Below are positions 1-6,485 of a stretch of DNA of 7,604 bases, one piece after another (the stretch's first letter is position 1; each line of letters begins with the position of its first letter). The notes under the pieces are model-generated. The model did no database searches. It saw only the letters and a program-made list of their open reading frames with translations, and had not been told where the DNA came from. Both the position numbers and the translations under genes were made by a program. Origin of the DNA: JAAYYM01 sp964483155 (lineage in GTDB: Bacteria > Bacillota > Clostridia > Lachnospirales > Lachnospiraceae); contig CAZAAC010000086.1 of assembly GCA_964483155.1 (NCBI GenBank), positions 1 to 7,604 on the forward strand. Reading direction: 5' to 3'.

Positions 1-3
1 GCT

Positions 4-3000
4 TTAGCAATCAATTCCACGGAAGCTGCATTCAAATTCTAAAGAACTGCTGATATCCAGCAGATATTCATCATGTGTTCTGGCACCCCATGCATCATCT
101 CCTGCAACTCCCATCTGCTTCAGGGATGCTCTGATGACTGTGTAGTGTATCTGTGGAAGTTCATTGGGATGCATCGCATTTTCCAGTTCATGTGGCGTAT
201 AGGGAAGCGCCGAAAAGTTCATGCGGCTACCTTTAAAAAGCAATCCACAACCTGCAGAATCTGTCACCTTGGCATACCTGACTTCTGTCTTATTACCACA
301 TTCCTGTGGCATCAGATAGTCGGCCATATTATCCTTGACCTTATTATGATAAATGCCCAGTTTGGCTCCTTTTTCTCTGTCACAATAAGTTTCCTCTGGC
401 CCATTGCCGTACCATTCCAGATTGTCATAATCAGCTGACATCTTTAACATGATTCCAAATTCCGGCATATCACCCAACTCCTGCACAGGTTGATAGGAAA
501 GTTTCGTCACTACCGTTCCGTCTCCATACACCGTGTAGGTCAGATTACACCAACTCCGTGGATTGGTTGGCATATAGTAAGTGTACTGGATGACAGCACT
601 GTCTTCCTTGACTTCCAGCTTCGGATTATCTGATTCCCTGACATGGTCAGGTGAGAAACAGCTGATATATACAGAGGCAGCCTTCCACTGTGCATACCGG
701 ATCGGCATTAGATTACCAATATCATCATCCACCGGTGCTCTCCAGAAGTTCGGCTGTGGAGATGACTTGAGCATCTCCTTTCCTTTATATCGATAAGAAA
801 CTAATCCATACTTTCGTTTATCAAAGAGTACCTCGAAGCATTCTCCTCTGATACCGATATTGCTGACGCCGTTTATAACCTCAAATGCGCCTGTTCTACT
901 CTTTTGTGCCCCTGCCACTTCATAAACACCCTGACCAAAGGCAATTTCATATCCCTTCTTTGCCCATAAAGTATCTTCCTTCAATAAAAACGAAGCTGTA
1001 ATCACATATTCGCCCGCTTCTGTTTCCATATTGAACGGCACCGGATAGGTTTCCTTTGTCAGGGGTGCAACGTCCGTATCTATGCTATTGCTTCTGATTA
1101 GTACCCCATTTCTATGAAGAGAAACCACACAATAATAATCTGACGATGAAGTAAATAAATTCTTATTCTTGATGGTAATCTGTTCTCCATCCACCTGTAT
1201 CACAAGATTCTGATATATGTACTTGATTTCCTGCATCTTTGGAGATAATCTTCTATCGCCATATACGATTCCGTTACCGCAAAAATTGTAATCGCAGGGA
1301 TGCTCATCAAAGTCTCCGCCATAGGTAAACTCGTCCTGCCCATATCGATCTTTTCTCCGGATTGTCTGATCGACAAAATCCCAGATAAAACCTCCTTGGA
1401 ATAAGGGTTCTCTTTCTGTCAGCTCTATATATTTATGAACCGCACCATTAGAATTACCCATAGAATGCATATATTCACAGCATATAAAGGGTTTTGACCT
1501 GTTGACTTTCAAAAATTCTTCAATCTCAGTCACTGGTATATACATCTGGCTCTCTATATCACTGGTATCATTGTACCGCCTATCAGATTTGACTCCCTCA
1601 TAATGCACCAGTCTGGCAGTATCCTGCTCATGGAAGAACTTCGACATTTCATAGAAATTACTACCTCCGAGAGACTCATTACCGCAGGACCACATGAGAA
1701 TTGACGGATGATTCTTATCACGCTGATACATCGCATTTGCACGTGCAATTGCCGCCCCACGCCATTCTGGCCTGTCCCCGGGAACCATTTCATTCAATGT
1801 GATTCTTCCACTCAGAAAGGCGTCCCATAATCCATGTGTTTCCATATTTGTCTCGTCAATTACATAGATTCCATATTGATCACATAAATCATATAGATAT
1901 GGCTCATTCGGATAATGACTGGTTCTAAGCGCATTGATATGATTCTGCTTCATGATGATGATATCCTGCTCTATTAATTCTCTGGAAATGACCCTGCCGG
2001 AATCACAGCAGAATTCATGTCGATTCGTACCATGAAAAACGATTCTCTTTCCATTGATACACATCAGTCCATCCTTCAATTCAAATCGCCTGAATCCAAC
2101 ATTCTGTTCGATCACTTCATACAAGCAATCCTTGTCATCGTATATCTGTATCAAAAACTGATACAAGGCAGGACATTCCGCACTCCACAGCTTTGGCTTT
2201 GATACGCGCAGTATCACTTCCTCTTTCTGTCTGCTTAGCACTTTTTCGACGCGCGTTATTTCCTTTCCATGATCAAGCAGTGTTAGTACCGCTCTCCCAA
2301 TCGGCGGTGTACTTAACTGTAGACATGCCTGTATCGTTCCCTCTTCCATCTGTTCATCCAAACCCGAAACCACCTTCAAATCATAGACATGAATAGTCGG
2401 TGTCGTATACAAATATACATCCCTGAAAATACCTGAAAAACGATAAAAATCCTGATCCTCCATCCAGCTGCCCGAGGACCATTGAAACACCTGTGCCGCA
2501 AGCTTATTTTCACCCTCCTGCAATGCATCTGTCAGTTCAAACTCTGCCGGTGTAAAGGAATCCTCACTATAGCCTATGAACCTGCCATTACACCATAATG
2601 CGATTGCACTTTCCACTCCTTGAAATGAAATACAAACTGGTTTTCCCCTCATAGCATCTGGTACTGTAAAATACTTCACATAAGATGCTGTAGGATTAAA
2701 ATATGATGGAATCTCGCCAGGTAAGATATTCTCATGACCATCCCATGGATATTGCATATTTACATAAGTAGGAACACCGTAGCCCTCCATCTGTATATGT
2801 GCGGGCACTTTGATTTCGACCCAATTCTTACAATCATAGTCTACTGCTTCAAAGCCCTTTACTGCCTTTTCATAATTCTCGGCATACGAGAATCTCCATC
2901 TACCATTCAGACTCTCTTTCATCTGTGTCTGTCCAGTCTCAAATTCCTGCATGGAAGCATAATACTGATGATTCGAATGAGGCACCAGACATCCATCGGA

Positions 3001-3045
3001 ATAGTATTCCGGATCCTTTACTTTATTGTAATCAAATGTGTTCAT
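4..3045 (-). CDS. lacZ: Glycoside hydrolase family 2 beta-galactosidase (LacZ type), cytoplasmic
   Basis: This 1013-residue protein is predicted to hydrolyse terminal beta-D-galactosides. Its length and architecture match E. coli-type LacZ: an N-terminal sugar-binding domain (about 40-215), an immunoglobulin-like domain (about 218-320), a TIM barrel (about 322-615) and a C-terminal Bgal_small_N domain (about 730-1005). The catalytic sites are clear. The acid/base is Glu457 in WSCGNES, and the nucleophile is Glu524 in CCEYMHSMGN. Likely Mg ligands are Glu402 and His404 in DETNMETHG, together with Glu457. By alignment from memory, Asn96, Asp199 (EDQDFYRFSG), His377 (RTSHYPN), Tyr502, His527, Trp555, Phe588, Asn591 and Trp986 match substrate-contact residues of the E. 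coli enzyme. There is no signal peptide, so it acts inside the cell on imported sugar. It is the last visible gene of the operon, starting 10 nt after the permease stop with a strong ribosome site. Exact substrate preference (lactose, galacto-oligosaccharide, galactan fragment) is not visible. Confidence 0.95.
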   Translation of the reverse strand: MNTFDYNKVKDPEYYSDGCLVPHSNHQYYASMQEFETGQTQMKESLNGRWRFSYAENYEKAVKGFEAVDYDCKNWVEIKVPAHIQMEGYGVPTYVNMQYPWDGHENILPGEIPSYFNPTASYVKYFTVPDAMRGKPVCISFQGVESAIALWCNGRFIGYSEDSFTPAEFELTDALQEGENKLAAQVFQWSSGSWMEDQDFYRFSGIFRDVYLYTTPTIHVYDLKVVSGLDEQMEEGTIQACLQLSTPPIGRAVLTLLDHGKEITRVEKVLSRQKEEVILRVSKPKLWSAECPALYQFLIQIYDDKDCLYEVIEQNVGFRRFELKDGLMCINGKRIVFHGTNRHEFCCDSGRVISRELIEQDIIIMKQNHINALRTSHYPNEPYLYDLCDQYGIYVIDETNMETHGLWDAFLSGRITLNEMVPGDRPEWRGAAIARANAMYQRDKNHPSILMWSCGNESLGGSNFYEMSKFFHEQDTARLVHYEGVKSDRRYNDTSDIESQMYIPVTEIEEFLKVNRSKPFICCEYMHSMGNSNGAVHKYIELTEREPLFQGGFIWDFVDQTIRRKDRYGQDEFTYGGDFDEHPCDYNFCGNGIVYGDRRLSPKMQEIKYIYQNLVIQVDGEQITIKNKNLFTSSSDYYCVVSLHRNGVLIRSNSIDTDVAPLTKETYPVPFNMETEAGEYVITASFLLKEDTLWAKKGYEIAFGQGVYEVAGAQKSRTGAFEVINGVSNIGIRGECFEVLFDKRKYGLVSYRYKGKEMLKSSPQPNFWRAPVDDDIGNLMPIRYAQWKAASVYISCFSPDHVRESDNPKLEVKEDSAVIQYTYYMPTNPRSWCNLTYTVYGDGTVVTKLSYQPVQELGDMPEFGIMLKMSADYDNLEWYGNGPEETYCDREKGAKLGIYHNKVKDNMADYLMPQECGNKTEVRYAKVTDSAGCGLLFKGSRMNFSALPYTPHELENAMHPNELPQIHYTVIRASLKQMGVAGDDAWGARTHDEYLLDISSSLEFECSFRGIDC

Positions 3046-3050
3046 AAATA

Positions 3051-3057
3051 TCCTCCT
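3051..3057 (-). promoter_or_regulatory. Ribosome binding site of lacZ, overlapping the upstream stop codon
   Basis: On the minus strand the sequence reads TAGGAGGATATTTATG. AGGAGG (3057-3052) lies six bases before the lacZ ATG (3045), and its first bases are the last two bases of the TAG stop of the preceding permease. Ribosomes finishing the permease therefore end directly on the lacZ initiation site. This favours translational coupling and fixes the lacZ start. Confidence 0.85.
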
Positions 3058-3862
3058 ACTTCACAGCACCAGTAATACCCTCTGCAAAGCTTTTCTGTAA
3101 TAAGAAGAAAATAATAATGGTCGGTATCGTACATAGTAATACTGCCACCATCAGCATACCGTAATCTGTAACATATCCTTCTTTCAGGTTGGCAACTAGC
3201 ATAGGCATTGTAATGCTCTCATTATCCTGCATGATTACCTTTGGCCACAGATATGAATTCCAAGCATTCATAAATGTAATGGTCATGGCAGCTGCATAGG
3301 TAGAGCGCATGGTCGGGAAAAACATTTTAAAGAAGATTCCTGCTTCGCCTAGTCCCTCTATTCTAGATGCCTCAATAATATCATGTGGGAAGGAACGAGC
3401 GCTTTGACGAAACAGCATAATCAGAAACGGTGTAGAAATCGTCGGTAAAATAAATCCGGCCGTTGTATTGAGCAGCTGTGCTTTTGAGAACATCTGAAAC
3501 AACGGAATCATCGTCGCTGCAAAGGGAACCATCATTGCAAGCAACAGGATTGACATAGCCGCGTCCTTCGCTCTGTCATGAAATATCTCAAATCCATAAC
3601 CTGCCAGAGAGCAGATTAACAGAGATAGCAATGTCAAAACAATGGAGTATTTAAAGGAATTAATCATTGCACCTGAAACATCCTGATTTGCAAGCAGGTT
3701 CTTAAAATTCTGCACCAGATAAGTACCGGGTACCATTCTTCCAGCAACGACCTCTGCACTTGTGTTGGTTGCTGAAATTGCCATCCATATCAAAGGAAAT
3801 ACCGATATGGCAGAGGCAATAATTAAAAATATATATTTACCAATTGAACGAGCTTTAGTCAC
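3056..3862 (-). CDS. Carbohydrate ABC transporter permease, MalG-like (second permease)
   Basis: Inner-membrane permease of the CUT1 sugar-uptake class (binding-protein-dependent transport family, MalG/LacG-like), pairing with the preceding permease to form the translocation path. With the start used here it has 268 residues and about six membrane helices (roughly 8-29, 71-91, 103-122, 136-153, 188-206, 236-255). The cytoplasmic EAA loop that docks the ATPase begins at Glu164 (EASRIEGLGEAG) and runs to about Pro183. The usual D-G of that loop is E-G here, a mild variation. The longest frame begins at a GTG at 3871. I prefer the GTG at 3862, because a nearly complete Shine-Dalgarno (3867-3878) would cover the first codon of the longer version but sits at ideal distance from the shorter one. 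The gene overlaps the upstream permease by 8 nt (GTGACTAA) and ends 10 nt before lacZ, so co-translation is likely. Confidence 0.92.
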   Translation of the reverse strand: MTKARSIGKYIFLIIASAISVFPLIWMAISATNTSAEVVAGRMVPGTYLVQNFKNLLANQDVSGAMINSFKYSIVLTLLSLLICSLAGYGFEIFHDRAKDAAMSILLLAMMVPFAATMIPLFQMFSKAQLLNTTAGFILPTISTPFLIMLFRQSARSFPHDIIEASRIEGLGEAGIFFKMFFPTMRSTYAAAMTITFMNAWNSYLWPKVIMQDNESITMPMLVANLKEGYVTDYGMLMVAVLLCTIPTIIIFFLLQKSFAEGITGAVK

Positions 3863-4748
3863 GCTTATCACCTACTTTCATCTGTGCAAATGCGAGAACT
3901 GCAACCAGAATCAATATCAGATATGACATAGCTGCCGCATATCCGAAGTTTGGAACATATTTAAATGACATATTATAAATATAATGCGACATTGTAACAG
4001 TTGCATTCGCAGGCCCACCGTTTGTAAGATTCATTGACTCATCAAACAACTGCAATGTTCCATTTGTGGACATAATTGCTGTCAATAGAATCGTAGGCTT
4101 CAGCAGTGGTACTGTAATCTTGCGGAATGCCTGAAAAGAAGATGCCCCATCTATTTTAGCTGCTTCAAATACAGAATATTCTATATTCTGTAATCCTGAC
4201 AAATAGAAGACCATATTATATCCCGTCCATCTCCATATCAATGCAATAATAACGATTGCCCTTGCGCTATTTGAATGTGATAAAAAGTTGTAACCTGTAC
4301 TCAAAATCCCAAACTTGATTAATACAGCATTCACAAATCCATCTACCGCAAATAATGATCTAAATATAATGGAGTACGATACAAGTGATGTTGCACAGGG
4401 GAGAAAAATTGCAGTACGAAACAGCCCCTTGCACTTCAGATTCCTGTCATTCAGCATAGATGCCAATATTAATGCCAATATGAGCATAATCGGTACCTGA
4501 ATGACCAAATACAAAAAAGTGTTCTCTAATGCCTGAATAAATACACTATCCTGGAACATGCGAACATAATTGGTGATTCCCGTCCATTGCATACTAACTC
4601 CGATGCCCGTTTTGAACGAAAGCAAAAGAGCCTTGAACATAGGGAAAAAGCTCATTGCTACAATCAATAGGGTAGCTGGTGTCAAAAAGATCCATCCTAC
4701 TAGATTGTGCTTTTTATTCAGCGTAAATTTACTCTTGGGCTGACTCAC
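3855..4748 (-). CDS. Carbohydrate ABC transporter permease, MalF-like (first permease)
   Basis: Inner-membrane permease of the CUT1 carbohydrate uptake class (MalF/UgpA/LacF-like), 297 residues, which fits the short MalF-type proteins of Firmicutes. Predicted membrane helices lie near residues 17-38, 76-98, 109-131, 164-184, 217-235 and 270-289. The N-terminus is short and basic, and a stretch rich in Leu/Ile begins at Trp19. The cytoplasmic EAA loop, which contacts the ATPase, is textbook: EAAKIDGASS from Glu195, ending near Pro214. The start is a GTG at 4748. It is preceded by AAGGAGGT (4755-4762) with seven bases between the GG core and GTG, and no better upstream start is seen. It lies 97 nt after the binding-protein stop and overlaps the next permease. 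No ATPase gene is nearby, so the complex probably uses a shared MsmX/UgpC-type ATPase encoded elsewhere. Confidence 0.93.
   Translation of the reverse strand: MSQPKSKFTLNKKHNLVGWIFLTPATLLIVAMSFFPMFKALLLSFKTGIGVSMQWTGITNYVRMFQDSVFIQALENTFLYLVIQVPIMLILALILASMLNDRNLKCKGLFRTAIFLPCATSLVSYSIIFRSLFAVDGFVNAVLIKFGILSTGYNFLSHSNSARAIVIIALIWRWTGYNMVFYLSGLQNIEYSVFEAAKIDGASSFQAFRKITVPLLKPTILLTAIMSTNGTLQLFDESMNLTNGGPANATVTMSHYIYNMSFKYVPNFGYAAAMSYLILILVAVLAFAQMKVGDKRD
3867..3878 (-). promoter_or_regulatory. Extended Shine-Dalgarno deciding the start of the second permease
   Basis: The minus strand reads AAAGTAGGTGAT, which matches the anti-16S-tail consensus AAAGGAGGTGAT at 11 of 12 bases. Its GG core lies eight bases before the GTG at 3862. 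The alternative GTG at 3871 falls inside this motif. The site lies within the last codons of the upstream permease gene. Confidence 0.75.
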
Positions 4749-4782
4749 GAAAATACCTCCTTCTTAATACTGATACAATATC

Positions 4783-4812
4783 GGGGAACGTCCTGTCTCC
4801 AAGAAGTTCCCC
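4783..4812 (-). other. Intercistronic stem-loop between binding-protein and permease genes
   Basis: GGGGAAC at 4783-4789 and GTTCCCC at 4806-4812 are perfect 7-bp complementary arms around a 16-nt loop, in the 97-nt gap between the two genes. On the transcribed strand the stem is followed by GATATTGT, not a run of T, so it is unlikely to be a full terminator. In many sugar ABC operons a hairpin here protects the binding-protein part of the mRNA or partly stops transcription, giving more binding protein than permease. That role is inferred. Confidence 0.5.
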
Positions 4813-4845
4813 TCTATTAAACCATTCCGTATTGCCTATAACAAA

Positions 4846-6213
4846 TTATTTACCCATTGCAAAGTTAACTGTATCCTCTGCAGTCTTTAATTCTGCATCA
4901 ATTTCAGCGCCTGCTACTACATTCGTGATTGCAACAGCGACCGCATCTCTTGCTTCATAGTAATATACNNNNNNNNNNTTACTTGGAATTTTGCCTGCAA
5001 ACTCAGTAATCTGTGCAAATACAGGCTCTCCACCGAAGAATTCCTGTGGCTCAGCATATACTGTACTGTCTGCTGCTGGTAGGTATGTTGCAAGAGCACC
5101 TGAACTTGGAAGAATTGTCTCATAAAATGCTAAACTGCCTGCAAATGTTTTTGCAAAGAAATCATATGCGAGATCTGTGTTTTTACAATTTGATGTAACT
5201 GCCCAACTGGAACCACCATTGTTGGAGTAATTAGTTGCACCTGTTGCTTTATCTAACTTAGGCATATTAGTAATCGCCCATTTTCCTGACTGATCTGCCG
5301 CTGTCTGGATAGATGCCATAATCCAGCAACCATTTATGGTACCTGCTACTGTAGAATTGGTTATGGAACCAACATACTGATCCCAGTCATTTACTTCAAT
5401 CAATACGCCTGACGTAACCAGTTCCGCATATGTCTGCATAACCTCTTTCAATACATCATTTTCTACCATACTTGGATTACCTTCAGCATCAAAGAGAGAT
5501 GAGCCTGCTGACTGAAGCATCATCATGATAACATCTGTTTCGCCTGCCTGACATGAAAGCAATGGCTTGCCAGTCTTTGCAAGTACATCCTTGCCTTTTT
5601 CGATATAGTCTGCCCATGTAATGTCTGTGAAATCTGCTACTGTATAGCCTGCCTCTTCCAATACATCTGTTCTGTAGCATGCGATGACTGCGCCATTATC
5701 AAATGGAACACCATAATTCTTGCCATCTACTACTGAATATGCAACCTTGGAAGCACCAAACTGTGAATAATCAATTCCTGAGCCTGTCAAATCCGTAAAT
5801 GCATCTGGAAATGAGATTACATTCTTTTGAAATGCATTATCCTGCATCAATACGATGTCAGGTAATGTGCTTAAATCTCCTGATGAAGCTGCTGTTGTAA
5901 CCTTAGTCTGAACATCCTCCCAAGGAGTCTCAACGACGTTCAATTTAAAGTCAGGATTCGTCTTCTGATATTCCTTTTCAGCTTCTTGCATTGCATAAAT
6001 ATTGAATGCCGGATCCCAGCACCATACTGTCAATGTGTTTTCATCACCTGCTGCCGCTGTATCCGTCGTTGCTGCTTCTGCTGTATCCGCTGCCTCTGCT
6101 TCTGCTGCAGGTGCTGTCGCATCCGCTGCCGGTGCTGCTGCATTGCTTCCACAACCAATGGTTGAAACTACCATGGCTGCTGTTAATAATAATACCATCA
6201 CTTTCTTTTTCAT
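4846..6213 (-). CDS. Sugar ABC transporter solute-binding lipoprotein (family 1, CUT1), with assembly gap
   Basis: Extracellular sugar receptor of the transporter, 455 residues as assembled. Residues 1-20 form a lipoprotein signal (MKKK, hydrophobic core, then STIGC), with Cys21 the likely lipid-anchored residue. Residues about 25-56 are an Ala/Glu/Asp/Thr linker that would hold the domain off the membrane. The mature fold starts at about Leu61 (LTVWCWDPAFN) and shows family-1 features: LPDIVLMQD at 117-125, a GVPFDNG segment at 168-174 and WAVTSNCKNTDLAYDF near 337-352. Trp and Tyr residues scattered through it would suit stacking on sugar rings. Ten N replace bases 4969-4978, covering residues 412-415. 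Reading frames on both sides are consistent and the C-terminal helix looks normal, so this is a gap in the assembly rather than a broken gene. AGGAGG at 6223-6228, nine bases before ATG, fixes the start. The ligand is not readable; a galactoside is inferred from lacZ. Confidence 0.93.
   Translation of the reverse strand: MKKKVMVLLLTAAMVVSTIGCGSNAAAPAADATAPAAEAEAADTAEAATTDTAAAGDENTLTVWCWDPAFNIYAMQEAEKEYQKTNPDFKLNVVETPWEDVQTKVTTAASSGDLSTLPDIVLMQDNAFQKNVISFPDAFTDLTGSGIDYSQFGASKVAYSVVDGKNYGVPFDNGAVIACYRTDVLEEAGYTVADFTDITWADYIEKGKDVLAKTGKPLLSCQAGETDVIMMMLQSAGSSLFDAEGNPSMVENDVLKEVMQTYAELVTSGVLIEVNDWDQYVGSITNSTVAGTINGCWIMASIQTAADQSGKWAITNMPKLDKATGATNYSNNGGSSWAVTSNCKNTDLAYDFFAKTFAGSLAFYETILPSSGALATYLPAADSTVYAEPQEFFGGEPVFAQITEFAGKIPSXXXXVYYYEARDAVAVAITNVVAGAEIDAELKTAEDTVNFAMGK
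4969..4978. other. Run of 10 unknown bases (N), assembly gap
   Basis: Ten consecutive N interrupt the binding-protein gene near its 3' end. The frame before the gap (ending GKIPS) and after it (starting VYYYEARDAV) agree if the gap is ten bases, or any length differing by a multiple of three. The two known bases of codon 412 are AA, so that residue must be Asn or Lys. True gap length is unknown. Confidence 0.97.
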
Positions 6214-6222
6214 GCTTTTTAC

Positions 6223-6228
6223 CCTCCT
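6223..6228 (-). promoter_or_regulatory. Ribosome binding site of the solute-binding protein gene
   Basis: The minus strand reads TCAGGAGGGTAAAAAGCATG. AGGAGG sits nine bases before the ATG at 6213, a strong and well-placed site that agrees with the signal-peptide start MKKK. Confidence 0.85.
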
Positions 6229-6251
6229 GATTCAGTTGATATGTGTCAAAT

Positions 6252-6275
6252 TTTCGCATCTCTTTTAGCGCGAAA
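6252..6275 (-). other. Weak stem-loop in the leader of the transport operon
   Basis: TTTCGC (6252-6257) and GCGAAA (6270-6275) are complementary 6-bp arms with a 12-nt loop, lying 24 to 47 nt before the ribosome site. No known riboswitch pattern is recognised. It may be chance in a leader of about 150 nt, and a regulatory role is only a possibility. Confidence 0.25.
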
Positions 6276-6280
6276 TCAAC

Positions 6281-6294
6281 CCTGTGGCCACAGG
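6281..6294. promoter_or_regulatory. Perfect 14-bp palindrome, candidate operator
   Basis: CCTGTGGCCACAGG is fully self-complementary and lies in the untranslated leader, 68 bp before the start codon of the binding-protein gene. It is GC-rich within an AT-rich intergenic region, so it stands out. As RNA it could only form five base pairs around a GGCC loop, so a DNA-binding dimer site is more natural. I do not recognise the sequence as the site of a known regulator family. Confidence 0.4.
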
Positions 6295-6372
6295 ACAATT
6301 TTGGGATTATGTACACTTCTCCTACCTATCTCGGTATATCAATCAAAACATTTTACTGACTTGATTAAACAC

Positions 6373-6400
6373 ATTATAGCATGCTATATCTACCTGTGTT
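6373..6400 (-). promoter_or_regulatory. Candidate extended -10 promoter of the transport/lacZ operon
   Basis: On the minus strand TGCTATAAT (6381-6373) is a perfect TATAAT with an upstream TGn extension. The best -35 at allowed spacing is AACACA (6400-6395, 16-bp spacer), only three of six matches to TTGACA. A weak -35 with an extended -10 suits a promoter that needs an activator such as the upstream AraC-family protein. Transcription would begin near 6366, giving a leader of about 150 nt. The -10 box is partly inside a perfect 14-bp palindrome, TATAGCATGCTATA (6375-6388). Confidence 0.6.
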
Positions 6401-6415
6401 TTCATATTCAATTAT

Positions 6416-6456
6416 AAAACACGCAATTTCGACCATTGAGCGAGTTTGCGTGTTTT
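6416..6456 (-). terminator. Rho-independent terminator after the AraC-family gene
   Basis: AAAACACGCAA (6416-6426) and TTGCGTGTTTT (6446-6456) are perfect 11-bp inverted arms; a further three pairs (6429-6431 with 6441-6443) extend the stem beyond a short mismatch. On the minus strand the second arm ends in TTTT followed by ATAATT, a serviceable U-rich tail. It begins 30 bp past the regulator's stop and lies before the operon promoter, so regulator and transporter are probably separate units. The symmetric A/T ends could also stop transcription from the other side. Confidence 0.75.
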
Positions 6457-6485
6457 CATGTATGATTGCTTAAATATGGAAGATT

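Noticed and set aside
73..3075. Several plus-strand frames of 60-121 codons across lacZ, and one minus-strand frame at 1554-1793
   Set aside because: All are opposite or inside a gene with full catalytic motifs, with no domain, no ribosome site and unnatural composition (Cys/His/Ile rich).
4969..4978. The N run as a frameshift or a real disruption of the binding-protein gene
   Set aside because: The frame is the same on both sides with good family-like sequence, so a sequencing or assembly gap explains it better.
6244..6249. Perfect TTGACA on the minus strand close to the binding-protein gene
   Set aside because: A -10 at normal spacing would fall at 6221-6226, which reads GAGGGT and is the ribosome site. 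No promoter can be assembled from it.
6002..6268. Plus-strand frames rich in Ala/Ser/Val or Leu/Pro opposite the lipoprotein signal and linker
   Set aside because: Their low complexity is the antisense image of the repetitive GCA/GCT-rich linker codons; no ribosome site or recognisable domain.
6263..6278. Possible catabolite (cre) box around AGCGCGAAATCA in the operon leader
   Set aside because: It keeps the central CG but misses too many consensus positions on either strand. I found no convincing cre site in either intergenic region.
6044..6316. A 90-codon minus-strand frame overlapping the start of the binding-protein gene and its leader
   Set aside because: It runs through the leader and the Ala-rich linker in another frame, its composition (Ser/Gly/Arg repeats at the end) mirrors that linker, and it contains the true ribosome site. 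Treated as a shadow.
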